A stretch of DNA of 64,000 nt from Nostoc cf. commune SO-36 (GTDB taxonomy: Bacteria > Cyanobacteriota > Cyanobacteriia > Cyanobacteriales > Nostocaceae), in contig NZ_AP025732.1 in NCBI RefSeq assembly GCF_023734775.1, positions 5,950,501 through 6,014,500 on the forward strand. Reading direction: 5' to 3'. Positions 27,982 through 38,335 of the stretch are shown in pieces. How positions within the stretch are numbered: the stretch's first letter is position 1; each line of letters opens with the position of its first letter. A program made the position numbers and the translations under genes. Below the pieces are notes generated by a model. It saw only the letters and a list, made by a program, of their open reading frames with translations, had not been told where the DNA came from and did no database searches.

Positions 27982-30915
27982 ACTCAACAGGGGTTCTGGT
28001 TTTTAGCTCAGTTTGAAATGCACAGTTCTTCCTATAATATGCCCAGTGCCGTGCGTTTACAGGGACAACTGAATGTAAAAGCGTTCCAACAAAGTTTCAA
28101 TGAGATTTTACGCCGTCACGAAGCTTTACGAACTAATTTTCACACAATAGAAGGGCAACCTGTGGCGGTTATCTTACCACCAGCAGCAGTACAATTACCA
28201 ATATTAAATATTAGTAATTTGCTGGCAAATCAACAGGAATTACAAGTTCAACAACAAGCAAGAGAAGAAGCGCAACAGGCTTTTGATTTAAACGAAGGTT
28301 TTTTACTGCGAGTCAAATTACTACGCCTGAGCGAACAAGAACATATATTACTTTTGACAATGCATCACATCGCTTCTGATGCTTGGTCAACAGATATTTT
28401 AATGCGTGAATTTGCCACTCTGTATCAAGCTTTTTGTGAGGGACAACCTGCACCATTAGCAGAGTTACCCATTCAATATGTTGATTTTGCAGCTTGGCAA
28501 CGGCAATGGTTGCAAGGAGAAAGGCTAGAATCGCAGATATCTTATTGGCGAAAACAGTTAGAAGGCGCACCAAAATTATTAGAGTTACCAATAGATTTTC
28601 CCCGTCCGGCGATTCAAAGCTTCCGAGGTGCAACCTATACTTTTGAGCTACCCCAACAGCTATCTGTAGCTTTAAATCAGTTGAGTCAGCAACAGGGAAG
28701 CACCTTGTTTATGACATTGCTGGCAGCTTTCAAAACCTTACTATATCGTTACACTGGTAGCGAAGATATTGCTGTTGGTTCGCCAATTGGTAGCCGCAAC
28801 CGAGCAGAGCTAGAAGGGCTGATTGGATTATTTATCAATACCCTTGTGCTACGAACTAACTTAGCAGAAAATACCACTTTTTCTGAACTACTAAAACGGG
28901 TAAGGGAAGTTGCTTTAGGAGCTTATGCCCATCAGGATTTACCTTTTGAATTGTTGGTTGAAGAACTGCAACCCCAGCGATATCTAAGCCATACACCACT
29001 ATTTCAAGTGATGTTTGTGCTGCAAAATGCGCCGATGTCAGCTTTAGAGTTGCCGAATTTGACTTTGAGTTTATTAGAAAGCGATAGTGGTACTGCTAAA
29101 TTTGATTTAAGCCTAGACATGACCAAAACAGAGTCAGGGTTAATCGGAAGTTTAGAATACAATACAGATTTATTCCAAGAAAGCACAATCAAACGGATGG
29201 CTGGTCACTTAGAAACGTTGCTTGAGGCAATTGTGGCAAATCCACAGCAACGTTTATCCCAGTTACCACTGTTAACGGTATCTGAACAGCATCAATTATT
29301 ACGGGAGTGGAACGATACCAAAGTTTCTTATCCTATAGATAAATGTATTCATGAACTATTTACTACTCAGGTAGAACGGACACCAAATGCAGTAGCGGTA
29401 GTATTTCAACAACAGCGACTAACCTATCAAGAATTAAATAGCAAAGCCAATCAACTAGCACATTACTTACATTCATTAGGAGTAAACCAAAACGTACTAG
29501 TTGGTATTTGTGTAGAACGGTCTGTTGAAATGATTGTCGCCTTATTGGGAGTTCTCAAAGCTGGTGGAGCTTATGTACCTTTAGATCCTGCTTATCCAGA
29601 AGAACGCTTGAGTTTCATGCTGAGTAATTCACAAGTTTCAGTATTGCTGACTCAACAAAGCTTAGTATCAAGCTTACCAATTGAGAATGTCCCTGTAGTT
29701 TGTTTAGATAGGGACTGGGAGATAATTTCTCAACAAAGCCAGCTAAATCCAGACACTTACAGCAGCCCAGATGATTTAGCCTATGTAATTTATACCTCTG
29801 GTTCTACAGGCAAATCTAAAGGAGTAGCGATCGCCCATCACAGTTTAGTAAATAAATTTTATGCTTGGGCAAAAGCCTATCAACTCGATTCTCTAACTAG
29901 TCATTTGCAAATGGCAAGTTTTGCATTTGATGTCTTTTCAGGAGATTTAATTCGCGCTCTCTGTAGTGGTGCTAAGTTAGTCTTGTGTCCTCGTGAATGG
30001 CTTTTAGAAGCAGAAAATTTATATCAACTAATGCTCGCAGAAAAAGTTGATAGTGCCGAGTTTGTTCCCGTTGTATTGAAGAATTTGGTTCAATATCTAG
30101 AAAGAACTGGGCAAAATCTTCACTTCATGCGCTTGCTAGTAGTTGGTTCAGATACCTTATATGTCAAAGAATATCAAGAATTTCAACGTTTTTGTGGTGA
30201 GCAAACACGCTTGATTAATTCCTATGGAGTCACAGAAGCTACTATTGATAGTACATATTTTGAATTTACAGAAGTTAACTTATCTGAGAACGGACTAGTC
30301 CCAATCGGTCGTCCGTTTGCGAACACAGAAATTTATATATTAGACCCCTATCTACAACCAGTTCCTGTTGGTATTCCAGGAGAATTATATATCGGCGGCG
30401 TAGGATTAGCCGAAGGTTATTTGCATCGACCAGATTTAACAAAAGAGAAATTCATTATCTGGAATGGGGAAAAAAGATTATATAAAACTGGCGACAAAGC
30501 CAAATATTTAGCAGATGGTAATATTGAATTTTTAGGAAGACTAGATTATCAAATTAAGCTTCGTGGCTTCCGCATTGAATTAGGAGAAATTGAAGCAGTT
30601 ATCAAGCAGTATCCAGATGTGAGTGAAGCTGTGGTCATTTCAAAAGAAGATGTTCCTGGTGATCAACGCTTGGTTGCATACTTTGTACATAATTCCCAAG
30701 TTGCTCAAATAAATCAACACAGTCAATTAGCCCTAGACTTACGTGAATTTCTAGAGCAGAAGCTTCCTGAATACATGATACCTGCTGCTTTTGTCGCACT
30801 AGAAGCATTGCCAATAACACCTAATGGAAAGTTAGATCGGCGGGCATTACCAGCACCAGAAGCAACACAAGTTATTATCCCAATCAGATTTTATTGCGCC
30901 TTCAACAGCAATTGA
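26785..30915 (+). CDS. NRPS segment 2 of 4: A(C-terminal half)-PCP-C-A, Orn-type
   Basis: Continues segment 1 from about 26830. It holds the rest of the first A domain (NSYGVTEATIDST; GELYIGGVGLAEGY; KTGDKAKYLADG), a PCP (GGHSLLATRL near 27780), a second condensation domain (about 27960-29290, with HHIASDAWS, Ala replacing the usual Gly) and a second adenylation domain (about 29370-30860). The two A domains are near-identical, so both should load the same residue; pocket D-V-G-E-V-G-S-I-D suggests ornithine. The frame is lost at about 30870, where ACACAAG has one base more than copy 1 (ACACAG). No ornithine N-hydroxylase gene is in the window, so hydroxamate formation is not supported here. 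Confidence 0.88.
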   Translation: MAFRSRKFISTNARRKVDSAEFVPVVLKNLVQYLERTGQNLHFMRLLVVGSDTLYVKEYQEFQRFCGEQTRLINSYGVTEATIDSTYFEFTEVNLSENGLVPIGRPFANTEIYILDPYLQPVPVGIPGELYIGGVGLAEGYLHRPDLTKEKFIIWNGEKRLYKTGDKAKYLADGNIEFLGRLDYQIKLRGFRIELGEIEAVIKQYPDGSEAVVISKEDVPGDQRLVAYFVHNSQVAQINQHSQLALDLREFLEQKLPEYMIPAAFVALEALPITPNGKLDRRALPAPEATQLLSQSDFIAPSTAIEEMLVNIWTEILGIENIGIHHNFFNLGGHSLLATRLVAQIRQVFQIELPLRRIFEKPTIAGLAKDIEKASKANLGVELTKIEPIERSPHLPLSFTQQGFWFLAQFEMHSSSYNMPSAVRLQGQLNVKAFQQSFNEILRRHEALRTNFHTIEGQPVAVILPPAAVQLPILNISNLLANQQELQVQQQAREEAQQAFDLNEGFLLRVKLLRLSEQEHILLLTMHHIASDAWSTDILMREFATLYQAFCEGQPAPLAELPIQYVDFAAWQRQWLQGERLESQISYWRKQLEGAPKLLELPIDFPRPAIQSFRGATYTFELPQQLSVALNQLSQQQGSTLFMTLLAAFKTLLYRYTGSEDIAVGSPIGSRNRAELEGLIGLFINTLVLRTNLAENTTFSELLKRVREVALGAYAHQDLPFELLVEELQPQRYLSHTPLFQVMFVLQNAPMSALELPNLTLSLLESDSGTAKFDLSLDMTKTESGLIGSLEYNTDLFQESTIKRMAGHLETLLEAIVANPQQRLSQLPLLTVSEQHQLLREWNDTKVSYPIDKCIHELFTTQVERTPNAVAVVFQQQRLTYQELNSKANQLAHYLHSLGVNQNVLVGICVERSVEMIVALLGVLKAGGAYVPLDPAYPEERLSFMLSNSQVSVLLTQQSLVSSLPIENVPVVCLDRDWEIISQQSQLNPDTYSSPDDLAYVIYTSGSTGKSKGVAIAHHSLVNKFYAWAKAYQLDSLTSHLQMASFAFDVFSGDLIRALCSGAKLVLCPREWLLEAENLYQLMLAEKVDSAEFVPVVLKNLVQYLERTGQNLHFMRLLVVGSDTLYVKEYQEFQRFCGEQTRLINSYGVTEATIDSTYFEFTEVNLSENGLVPIGRPFANTEIYILDPYLQPVPVGIPGELYIGGVGLAEGYLHRPDLTKEKFIIWNGEKRLYKTGDKAKYLADGNIEFLGRLDYQIKLRGFRIELGEIEAVIKQYPDVSEAVVISKEDVPGDQRLVAYFVHNSQVAQINQHSQLALDLREFLEQKLPEYMIPAAFVALEALPITPNGKLDRRALPAPEATQVIIPIRFYCAFNSN

Positions 30916-31195
30916 AGAAATGCTAGTAAATATCTGGACAGAGATATTAGGAATTGAAAATATAGGCATTCATCATAATTTCTTTAATTTGGGAGGACAC
31001 TCCTTACTAGCAACTCGTCTAGTTGCTCAAATACGACAAGTCTTTCAAATAGAACTGCCTTTACGTCGCATCTTTGAAAAACCAACAATAGCTGGGTTAG
31101 CTAAAGATATTGAAAAAGCCTCCAAAGCTAACTTGGGAGTTGAATTAACAAAGATTGAACCAATTGAGCGATCGCCACATTTACCATTATCATTT
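29473..31195 (+). repeat. 1.72 kb intragenic duplication, copy 2 (A-PCP unit)
   Basis: Matches 26261-27981 at an offset of 3212-3214 bases. Identity begins sharply inside the A domain and ends inside the first motif of the next C domain (after CCATTATCATTT). Confidence 0.9.
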
Positions 31196-34100
31196 GCACA
31201 ACAAAGATTGTGGTTCCTTGCCGAATTAGAACCAAACAGTGCATCTTACAATATTCCCATTGCTGTTCATCTCCAGGGACAATTGAATGTAGAAGTATTG
31301 CAACAAAGTTTTAACGAAATTATCAATCGTCATGAAGCGTTGCAAACTAATTTTCACACCATAGAAGGGCAAGCCATAGCTGTTATTAGTGAAGCTGCAC
31401 CTTTCATATTAACAATATTTGATATTAGCAACCTACCAGCAAATCAACTCGAAGCGGAAGTCAAACAACAAGCTTTACAAGAAGCCCAAACACCTTTTGA
31501 CCTGAAAAAAGACTTACTGCTCAGGGTAAAACTATTACGTCTTGGCGAAGAAGAGCACGTAGTACTTTTGACAATGCAGCACATCGTTTCTGATGGTTGG
31601 TCAACAGGTATATTAGTACAGGAGTTAGCAACCCTTTATGAAGCTTTTTGTAACGGAGAACTTCTATCACCATTACCTCCGCTACCAATACAATATGTTG
31701 ACTTTGCAGCTTGGCAACGACAATGGCTGCAAGGAGAAGTGTTAGAAACTCAAATGGCTTACTGGCGAAAACAGTTAGCAGACGCGCCAAAAGTATTAGA
31801 GTTACCTACTGACTACCCCAGACCTGCAATTCAAACTTTCCGGGGTGCAACCTACTCATTTAACTTATCGCATCAACTCTCGCTGGCGCTGAATAAATTA
31901 AGCCAGCAACAGGGAAGCACCTTGTTTATGACATTGCTGGCAGCTTTCCAAAGCCTACTATACCGTTACACTGGTAGCGAAGATATTGCGATCGGTTCGC
32001 CGATCGCCAATCGCAACCGCGCAGAAATCGAAGGGTTAATTGGTGTTTTTATCAATACTCTTGTACTACGAACTAACTTAGCTGGTAATCCTACTTTTGC
32101 TGAACTGCTAAAACGGGTACGGGAAGTTGCTTTGGGAGCTTATGCCCATCAGGATTTACCGTTTGAGTTGTTAGTTGAAGAACTGCAACCCCAGCGAGAT
32201 TTAAGCCATACACCGCTATTTCAAGTGATGTTTGTGCTGCAAAATGCACCGATGTCAGCTTTAGAGTTGCCGAATTTGACCTTAACTATTTTAGAAAGTG
32301 ATAGTGGTACTGCTCAATTTGATTTAAGCCTAGACATGACGGAAACAGAGTCAGGGTTAATCGGAAGTTTAGAATACAATACAGACTTATTCCAAGAAAG
32401 CACAATCAGGCGGATGGCTGGTCACTTAGAAACGCTCCTTGAAGGAATTGTGGTAAATTCTCAGCAGCGTTTATCCCAGCTACCACTGTTAACAGCATCT
32501 GAGCATCAATTATTAAGAGAATGGAATAACACAGAAGTTGTCTATCCTGTCGATAAATGTATTCATGAACTATTTGAACAGCAGGTAGAACGCACACCCG
32601 ACGCAGTAGCAGTCGTCTATGTAGACGGGCAAAGCCCTGCTTCTCGTTCGCGTAGCGTCTCCGACAGGAGAAGAGTAAATCAGCAATTAACTTACAGAGA
32701 ACTCAACACCAAAGCTAATCAACTTGCTCATTATTTACGTTCACAGGGAGTAAATAAAAACCTGCTAGTTGGTATTTGTGTTGATCGCTCTATTGAGATG
32801 ATTGTTGCATTATTGGGAGTTCTTAAAGCTGGTAGAGCTTATGTACCTTTAGATCCTGCTTATCCTCAAGAGCGAATCGCTGATATTCTCGCAGATACTG
32901 AACTAGGCTTTTTGCTAACGCAAGAGCAATTCCTTGATAAACTGCTTGTTTATACTGGAAAAACAATTTCTTTAGATACGGATTGGCCATTAATTGCAAC
33001 CCACAACACAGCTAACCCAATTAGCGACGTTCATCTGAATAATCTGGCCTATATTATTTATACCTCAGGTTCTACGGGTAAACCTAAGGGGGTAATGATT
33101 GAACATCGCTCAGTGATGAATTTTGTCATTACTACCATTGATAAATATGGAATCAATGCTAGCGATAAGGTTCTGCAATTTGCCTCAATCTGCTTTGATA
33201 CATCTATTGAAGAAATCTTTCCTTGTCTTTCCGTCGGTGCAACCTTAGTGTTACGTACTGAAGAAATGCTCAACTCCAGCGAAGATTTTTGGCAGTGTTG
33301 CCAAAAATGGCAATTAACTGTTGTGGATCTGCCTACCGCATATTGGCATCAGTTAGTCGCAGAACTTAATACCGGAGATTCACGCATTCCTGAAGGCTTG
33401 AGAACTGTGATTATTGGTGGTGAAGAAGTTCAACTAGAAAAAGTGCAGCATTGGTATAGTTGTGTTGCTCATCTTTCCCAACCGCCGCAATTATTTAACA
33501 GTTACGGACCGACAGAAGCAACAGTTGTCACTACCTTAGAATGCTTAACCCCAGCAGCTACCTCTGTGAGCATTGGACGACCCATCAGCAATGCTCAGGT
33601 GTATGTTTTAGATAAATATCTGCAACCTTTACCTATTGGAGTTCCAGGAGAGTTGCATATTGGTGGAGCAGGATTAGCAAGAGGATACTGGCAACGTCCT
33701 GAACTGACGGCGGAGAAATTTATTGAGGTTTCTTCTCCTACACTCAAGCTATACAAAACTGGGGATTTAGTCAGATTCCGCACCGATGGCAATCTGGAAT
33801 ATTTGGGTAGAGTTGACAATCAAGTGAAGATTCGTGGCTTCCGCATCGAGTTGAGCGAAATTGAGACAGTATTGAGACAACACCCACAAGTATCGCAAGC
33901 TGTGGCGATCGCACATGAAGATATCCCAGGACAAAAGCGACTTGTGGCTTATTTTTTACCTCAAGTATCGCCACCAACCATCGATGAATTACGCGATTTC
34001 CTCAAGCAGAAACTACCGAATTACATGATTCCGGCAGCGTTCATGGTGCTGGAAAGTATACCGATGACTCCCAACCGCAAGGTAGACTACCGCGCTTTAC

Positions 34101-34375
34101 CAACACCTGAATTTTCTCAAAGTAGTGAAGATAAATTTATTGCTCCTCGCACACTGATAGAAGAGAAGTTAGTGGCGATTTGGTCAGAAGTCTTAAGAGT
34201 AGAAAAGGTTGGCATCCACGATAACTTTTTTGCATTGGGTGGAGACTCTATCCTCAGCCTTCAAGTAATATCCAAAGCCAATCAAGCAGGACTGCACCTC
34301 ACACCCAAACAATTGTTCCAACATCAAACTATTGCTGAACTAGCAACTGTTACTAGTACTAACACACAATTTTAG
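30920..34375 (+). CDS. NRPS segment 3 of 4: PCP-C-A-PCP
   Basis: Continues segment 2. It begins with the second PCP (GGHSLLATRL near 30995), then a condensation domain (about 31170-32500; motif reads QHIVSDGWS, Gln for the first His), an adenylation domain (about 32560-34080) and a PCP (ALGGDSILSLQ near 34235). The G-G-D-S form of the PCP motif is typical before an epimerisation domain, and one follows. The pocket residues read D-T-E-D-I-G-S-V-V; I cannot assign a substrate with confidence, though acidic residues at two positions suit a basic side chain. A dispersed repeat adds about 17 residues at 32623-32676. The frame ends at TTTTAG (34370-34375); one more T would keep it open into the E domain. 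Confidence 0.88.
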   Translation: MLVNIWTEILGIENIGIHHNFFNLGGHSLLATRLVAQIRQVFQIELPLRRIFEKPTIAGLAKDIEKASKANLGVELTKIEPIERSPHLPLSFAQQRLWFLAELEPNSASYNIPIAVHLQGQLNVEVLQQSFNEIINRHEALQTNFHTIEGQAIAVISEAAPFILTIFDISNLPANQLEAEVKQQALQEAQTPFDLKKDLLLRVKLLRLGEEEHVVLLTMQHIVSDGWSTGILVQELATLYEAFCNGELLSPLPPLPIQYVDFAAWQRQWLQGEVLETQMAYWRKQLADAPKVLELPTDYPRPAIQTFRGATYSFNLSHQLSLALNKLSQQQGSTLFMTLLAAFQSLLYRYTGSEDIAIGSPIANRNRAEIEGLIGVFINTLVLRTNLAGNPTFAELLKRVREVALGAYAHQDLPFELLVEELQPQRDLSHTPLFQVMFVLQNAPMSALELPNLTLTILESDSGTAQFDLSLDMTETESGLIGSLEYNTDLFQESTIRRMAGHLETLLEGIVVNSQQRLSQLPLLTASEHQLLREWNNTEVVYPVDKCIHELFEQQVERTPDAVAVVYVDGQSPASRSRSVSDRRRVNQQLTYRELNTKANQLAHYLRSQGVNKNLLVGICVDRSIEMIVALLGVLKAGRAYVPLDPAYPQERIADILADTELGFLLTQEQFLDKLLVYTGKTISLDTDWPLIATHNTANPISDVHLNNLAYIIYTSGSTGKPKGVMIEHRSVMNFVITTIDKYGINASDKVLQFASICFDTSIEEIFPCLSVGATLVLRTEEMLNSSEDFWQCCQKWQLTVVDLPTAYWHQLVAELNTGDSRIPEGLRTVIIGGEEVQLEKVQHWYSCVAHLSQPPQLFNSYGPTEATVVTTLECLTPAATSVSIGRPISNAQVYVLDKYLQPLPIGVPGELHIGGAGLARGYWQRPELTAEKFIEVSSPTLKLYKTGDLVRFRTDGNLEYLGRVDNQVKIRGFRIELSEIETVLRQHPQVSQAVAIAHEDIPGQKRLVAYFLPQVSPPTIDELRDFLKQKLPNYMIPAAFMVLESIPMTPNRKVDYRALPTPEFSQSSEDKFIAPRTLIEEKLVAIWSEVLRVEKVGIHDNFFALGGDSILSLQVISKANQAGLHLTPKQLFQHQTIAELATVTSTNTQF
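32623..32676. repeat. Short dispersed repeat inserted in frame in an A domain
   Basis: The stretch with TCGCGTAGCGTCTCCGACAG encodes a Ser/Arg-rich insert (DGQSPASRSRSVSDRRR) before LTYREL. Sister A domains in the window lack it. Confidence 0.6.
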
Positions 34376-37237
34376 CCGAACAAGGTTTAGTTACTGGCTC
34401 ATTCCCCTTAACACCTATCCAACGCTGGTTCTTCGAGGAAAATGCTAACTCTAATCATTACAATCAGGCTGTTTTATTAGAGGTACAACAAACACTCGAT
34501 CCAATTTTTCTGGAGCAAGTCACAAATTCTTTGCTACAACACCACGACCTACTACGATCGCAATTCATCCAAGAATCATTAGGTTGGCAAGCAAGAATTA
34601 CGGAATTTGAATCTGTAGCACCCATTACAGTCATAGATTTATCTGCATTACCTCCAGAAAGCCAAAGTACCGCCATAACTACGACTTGCAGTGAACTCCA
34701 AGCCAGCCTCAATCTATTTTCTGGAAAATTACTACAAGTAGCTTTATTTAATCTTGGTGTTAATCAGCACAGTCCGCTTGTTTATTGTTATTCATCACTT
34801 GGTTGTGGATGGAGTCTCTTGGCGAATCTTACTGGAAGATTTGCAAACAGCTTACGCACAGTTAAGTCGAGGTGAAACAATCAAATTATCACCAAAAACC
34901 ACTTCTTTCAAACAATGGGCTTACCAGTTGCAAGAATATGCTCAATCACCAGCAGTACAAGAAGAAATGGATTATTGGGTGCAAACACTGCGTCAGTCCT
35001 TCTCATTTTTACCTGTAGATTATCCCGCAGGAGATAATACAGTTAGTTCTGCTGCAAGCGTGACAGTCACCTTGAATGCTGAAGAAACCAGAGCCTTGTT
35101 GCAAGATGTACCATCTGCTTACCGAACTCAAATCAACGATGCGTTGCTCTTAGCACTTGTACAGGTATTTGCTAAATGGACTGGACAAACTAGGCTTTTA
35201 TTAGACTTGGAGGGACATGGTAGGGAAGAAATATTTTCAGACATAGACATCTCACGGACAATTGGTTGGTTTACTACTGTATTTCCGATTGTGTTAAGCG
35301 TCGAAGAGAATAGCAACATCGGAGAAACCTTAAAGATGGTAAAGGAACAACTCCGCCAAATCCCCAATCGTGGTATTGGTTACGGTTTGCTACGCTATCT
35401 AAGTAGCGATCGCTCCATTATCGCCCAGCTACAACAACTTCCTCAAGCCCAGGTGATTTTCAACTATCTAGGTCAGATAGACCAAGTATTGTCTGATTCG
35501 TCTCTGTTTCAACCAGCAACAGAATCTAGCGGTTCTGAAAGCAGCCTCCAGGAAAATCGCCAATATTTGTTAGAAATTGACGCGATTGTGGTTGCAAGTC
35601 AGTTACAGGTGAACTGGAAATATAGCCAAAATATCCATCAAACCAGCACAATCGAAAACCTAGCTCTCAATTTTGTTCAAGTATTGCGATCGCTAATTGC
35701 TCACTGTCAGTCCCTTAAGTCTAAAAGCTACACTCCTTCTGATTTTCCTCTAGCAAAACTGGATTGGCAAACATTAAATAGATTAGTCAACAGTAAACAG
35801 CAAATAGAAGATATTTATCCCCTTTCTTCTGTGCAGTATGGAATGCTGTTCCACCTACTTTATGATCCCAAATCATCAGCTTATTTGTGCCAAACAAGTT
35901 GTACTTTGCAGGGTAATCTCAATGTTTGGGCATTTGAGCAAGCCTGGAATAAAGTTATAGAGCGTCACTCAATTTTGCGTACTGCTTTTGTTTGGGAAGG
36001 TTTAGATACACCTCTGCAAATTGTACTACCACAAGTCCAACTCTATTTACAGCAGCAGGATTGGCAAAATCTCTCTGCAAGTGAACAACAAACTCGTCTG
36101 GCAGAATTTCTCCCAGCAGATTTAGATCGAGGCTTTAATTTGGATGAAGCACCCTTAATTCGCTTGACTTTGATTCAGTTAAGCCCAGATACTTATCACT
36201 TAATTTGGAACTGTCATCATATCTTATTCGATGGATGGTCTTTACCTTTGCTGTTGAAAGAAGTCTTTGGTTTTTACAAAGCATTGTCAAACAACCAACC
36301 GATGCAACTCCCAGCAAGCCGTCCTTATCGAGATTATATTGCTTGGTTACAACAACAAAATTTGCGATCGGCAGAGGCTTACTGGCGACAAACACTTGCA
36401 GGTGTTTACACACCAACACCACTACCTCTACAACAAACCTCTCACAAGTTGTCCTCAGAAGAAAGCCATTCTTATGAACAGGATATTCCGCTATCCCAAG
36501 CCACAACTAATGCCTTAGCATCCCTAACTCGTCAATATAAACTGACACTTAACACTTTAATGCAAGGTGTATGGGCATTACTACTCAGTCACTATAGCGG
36601 CGAGACAGATATCTTGTTTGGGGCTACTGTTTCTGGTCGTCCCCCTAGCCTCACAGCCGCCGAATCAATGATTGGGCTGTTTATTAATACCATCCCAGTC
36701 CGAGTAAAACTATCAAAAAAAGATTTATTCCTTCCTTGGCTAACACAAATTCAGCATAGCCAAGTTGAAGCACGTGAGTACGAGTTCAGCCCATTAGTCA
36801 AAATTCAAGAATGGAGTCAGATACCTAAAGGACTACCTTTATTTAATAACATTGTGGTGTTTGAGAATTATCCTGTTGATGATGCGTTAGAGTCAGAAAA
36901 CATGGGTTTGGAAATTAAAAATGTGCGTTCCTGGAGTAGAAACCATTATCCTCTGACTTTAAGAGTTTTACCTGGAGCGGAATTGTCAATACAAATTCTG
37001 TGGATGAGCGAAACCAGTTCTCAACGGGTGAATGCAGGAGCTATCGCGCGGATAACTCAACATTTACAAATACTGTTGTCTGACATTAGTAGCAGTCCTC
37101 ATTTTGAGATTCAGCAGTTACTAGAAAAATTGACAGCCGTTGATAAACAACAACAGCTAATTCAGAAATCTGAACTACAAGCAACAGAACGCCAAAAATT
37201 AAAAATGACTAAACGCAAAGCTATTCGAGACATTTGA
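34372..37237 (+). CDS. NRPS segment 4 of 4: epimerisation domain plus C-terminal condensation domain
   Basis: The E domain starts at AEQGLVTGSFPLTPIQRWFF and continues with HHLVVDGVSWRILLEDL, GHGREE and FNYLGQ, all epimerase motifs; it would give the preceding residue the D configuration. The frame shifts at a TTT run near 34782 (removing one T restores LVIVIHHLVVDG). A condensation domain follows (about 35800-37090; IYPLSSVQYGMLFHLL, HHILFDGWSLPLLL), of the kind that accepts a D-residue donor. The protein ends there without an A domain. The next NRPS that supplies A and PCP begins after a hydroxylase gene (37255-38316), so this C domain should work in trans with it. The four segments together encode about 4200 residues. 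Confidence 0.87.
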
Positions 37238-37254
37238 AAAAAGGAATAAATACT

Positions 37255-38316
37255 ATGGAACATCCCCAAACAACAAAACCAAATATTAAACAATTAGGTT
37301 TAACCACTCGTAAATCTGTCAATATATCGTCAGAGGAATTAGTTCGGACATCATATTTACAACCAGAAAGCTCTCTACCTTTAGTTGTTGAGCCAAATTT
37401 AGATAACTTAAATCTAGCAATTTGGACTCAAAATAATCGCTCTTGGATTCAAAACCAAATATTACAACATGGAGGTATACTTTTTCGCAGTTTTAATATC
37501 AAAGATGTCGCAGAGTTTCAGCAATTTATCCAAGCTCTCTCTGGAAATTTGCTAGAATATTCTTACCGTTCTACACCCCGTAATCATGTTAGTGGGAATA
37601 TTTATACTTCTACAGAATATCCTGCCACTCATTTCATTCCTCTACATAATGAAATGTCTTACTCCCGTACTTGGCCTTTAAAAATTGCCTTTTTTTGCAT
37701 TAAAAAAGCAGATCAAGGCGGAGAAACACCAATTGCTGACAGCCGCAAAATTTTTTCTCGAATAAATACAAAAATTAAAGAAAAGTTTTTGCAAAAAGGA
37801 GTAATGTATGTGCGAAACTATGGAGTAGGATTAGATTTATCATGGCAAAGTGTCTTTAATACTAATAATAAGCTCGATGTAGAAATATATTGCGATCGCA
37901 CAGGAATTGAATTAGAGTGGAGAGATAAGGAAACTTCTGGTTTTAGCCTAAGAACTCGTCAAATTTGCCAAGCTGTTGCCAAGCATCCCCAAACATCAGA
38001 AATAGTTTGGTTTAATCAATCTCACTTATTTCATATATCAAGCTTAGAGCCAAGTGTTCGCACACAATTGTTAGCTAATTTCTCAGAAGAAGATTTACCA
38101 CGTAATGCTTATTATGGCGATGGTTCGGTTATTGAAGATTCTATATTAGAAGAGATTCGGGAAATTTATCAGCAAGAAGCAATTATATTTCCTTGGCAAG
38201 AAGGAGATGTATTGTTATTAGATAATATGTTATCTGCTCATGGCAGAATGCCATTTCAAGGTTCCCGCAAGGTTGTAGTCGGGATGGCTGAAGAATATAA
38301 TTCTCCAGAATATTAA
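37255..38316 (+). CDS. TauD/SyrP-like Fe(II)/2-oxoglutarate aspartyl beta-hydroxylase 1
   Basis: Non-haem iron oxygenase, 353 residues. The iron-binding triad is visible as H-N-E in PLHNEMSY (about residue 132) and the distal His in MLSAHGRM (about 327); Arg in GSRKVVVG is the probable 2-oxoglutarate ligand. The H-x-E form is typical of SyrP-type hydroxylases acting on carrier-bound aspartate. The gene directly follows an NRPS ending in a C domain and directly precedes one starting with an interface domain and an Asp-activating A domain, so it should make beta-hydroxyaspartate on that PCP. I chose ATG 37255 (AAGGA upstream); TTG 37234 would overlap the NRPS stop. Confidence 0.9.
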   Translation: MEHPQTTKPNIKQLGLTTRKSVNISSEELVRTSYLQPESSLPLVVEPNLDNLNLAIWTQNNRSWIQNQILQHGGILFRSFNIKDVAEFQQFIQALSGNLLEYSYRSTPRNHVSGNIYTSTEYPATHFIPLHNEMSYSRTWPLKIAFFCIKKADQGGETPIADSRKIFSRINTKIKEKFLQKGVMYVRNYGVGLDLSWQSVFNTNNKLDVEIYCDRTGIELEWRDKETSGFSLRTRQICQAVAKHPQTSEIVWFNQSHLFHISSLEPSVRTQLLANFSEEDLPRNAYYGDGSVIEDSILEEIREIYQQEAIIFPWQEGDVLLLDNMLSAHGRMPFQGSRKVVVGMAEEYNSPEY

Positions 38317-38335
38317 TCATCAGGGTGTAGTTAAT

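Noticed and set aside
26785..30915. Hydroxamate siderophore based on the Orn-type A domains
   Set aside because: No flavin N-hydroxylase or N-acyltransferase/formyltransferase gene is in the window, so N-hydroxy-ornithine is unsupported here.
36135..36506. Overlapping minus- and plus-strand ORFs of 80-120 residues inside the terminal C domain
   Set aside because: The C-domain frame is continuous and carries all motifs; the others are shadows.
24611..37237. Reading the four NRPS pieces as four separate proteins
   Set aside because: The breaks fall inside domains (A, A to PCP, PCP to E, E) and one-base corrections restore continuous motifs; natural subunit ends fall between domains.
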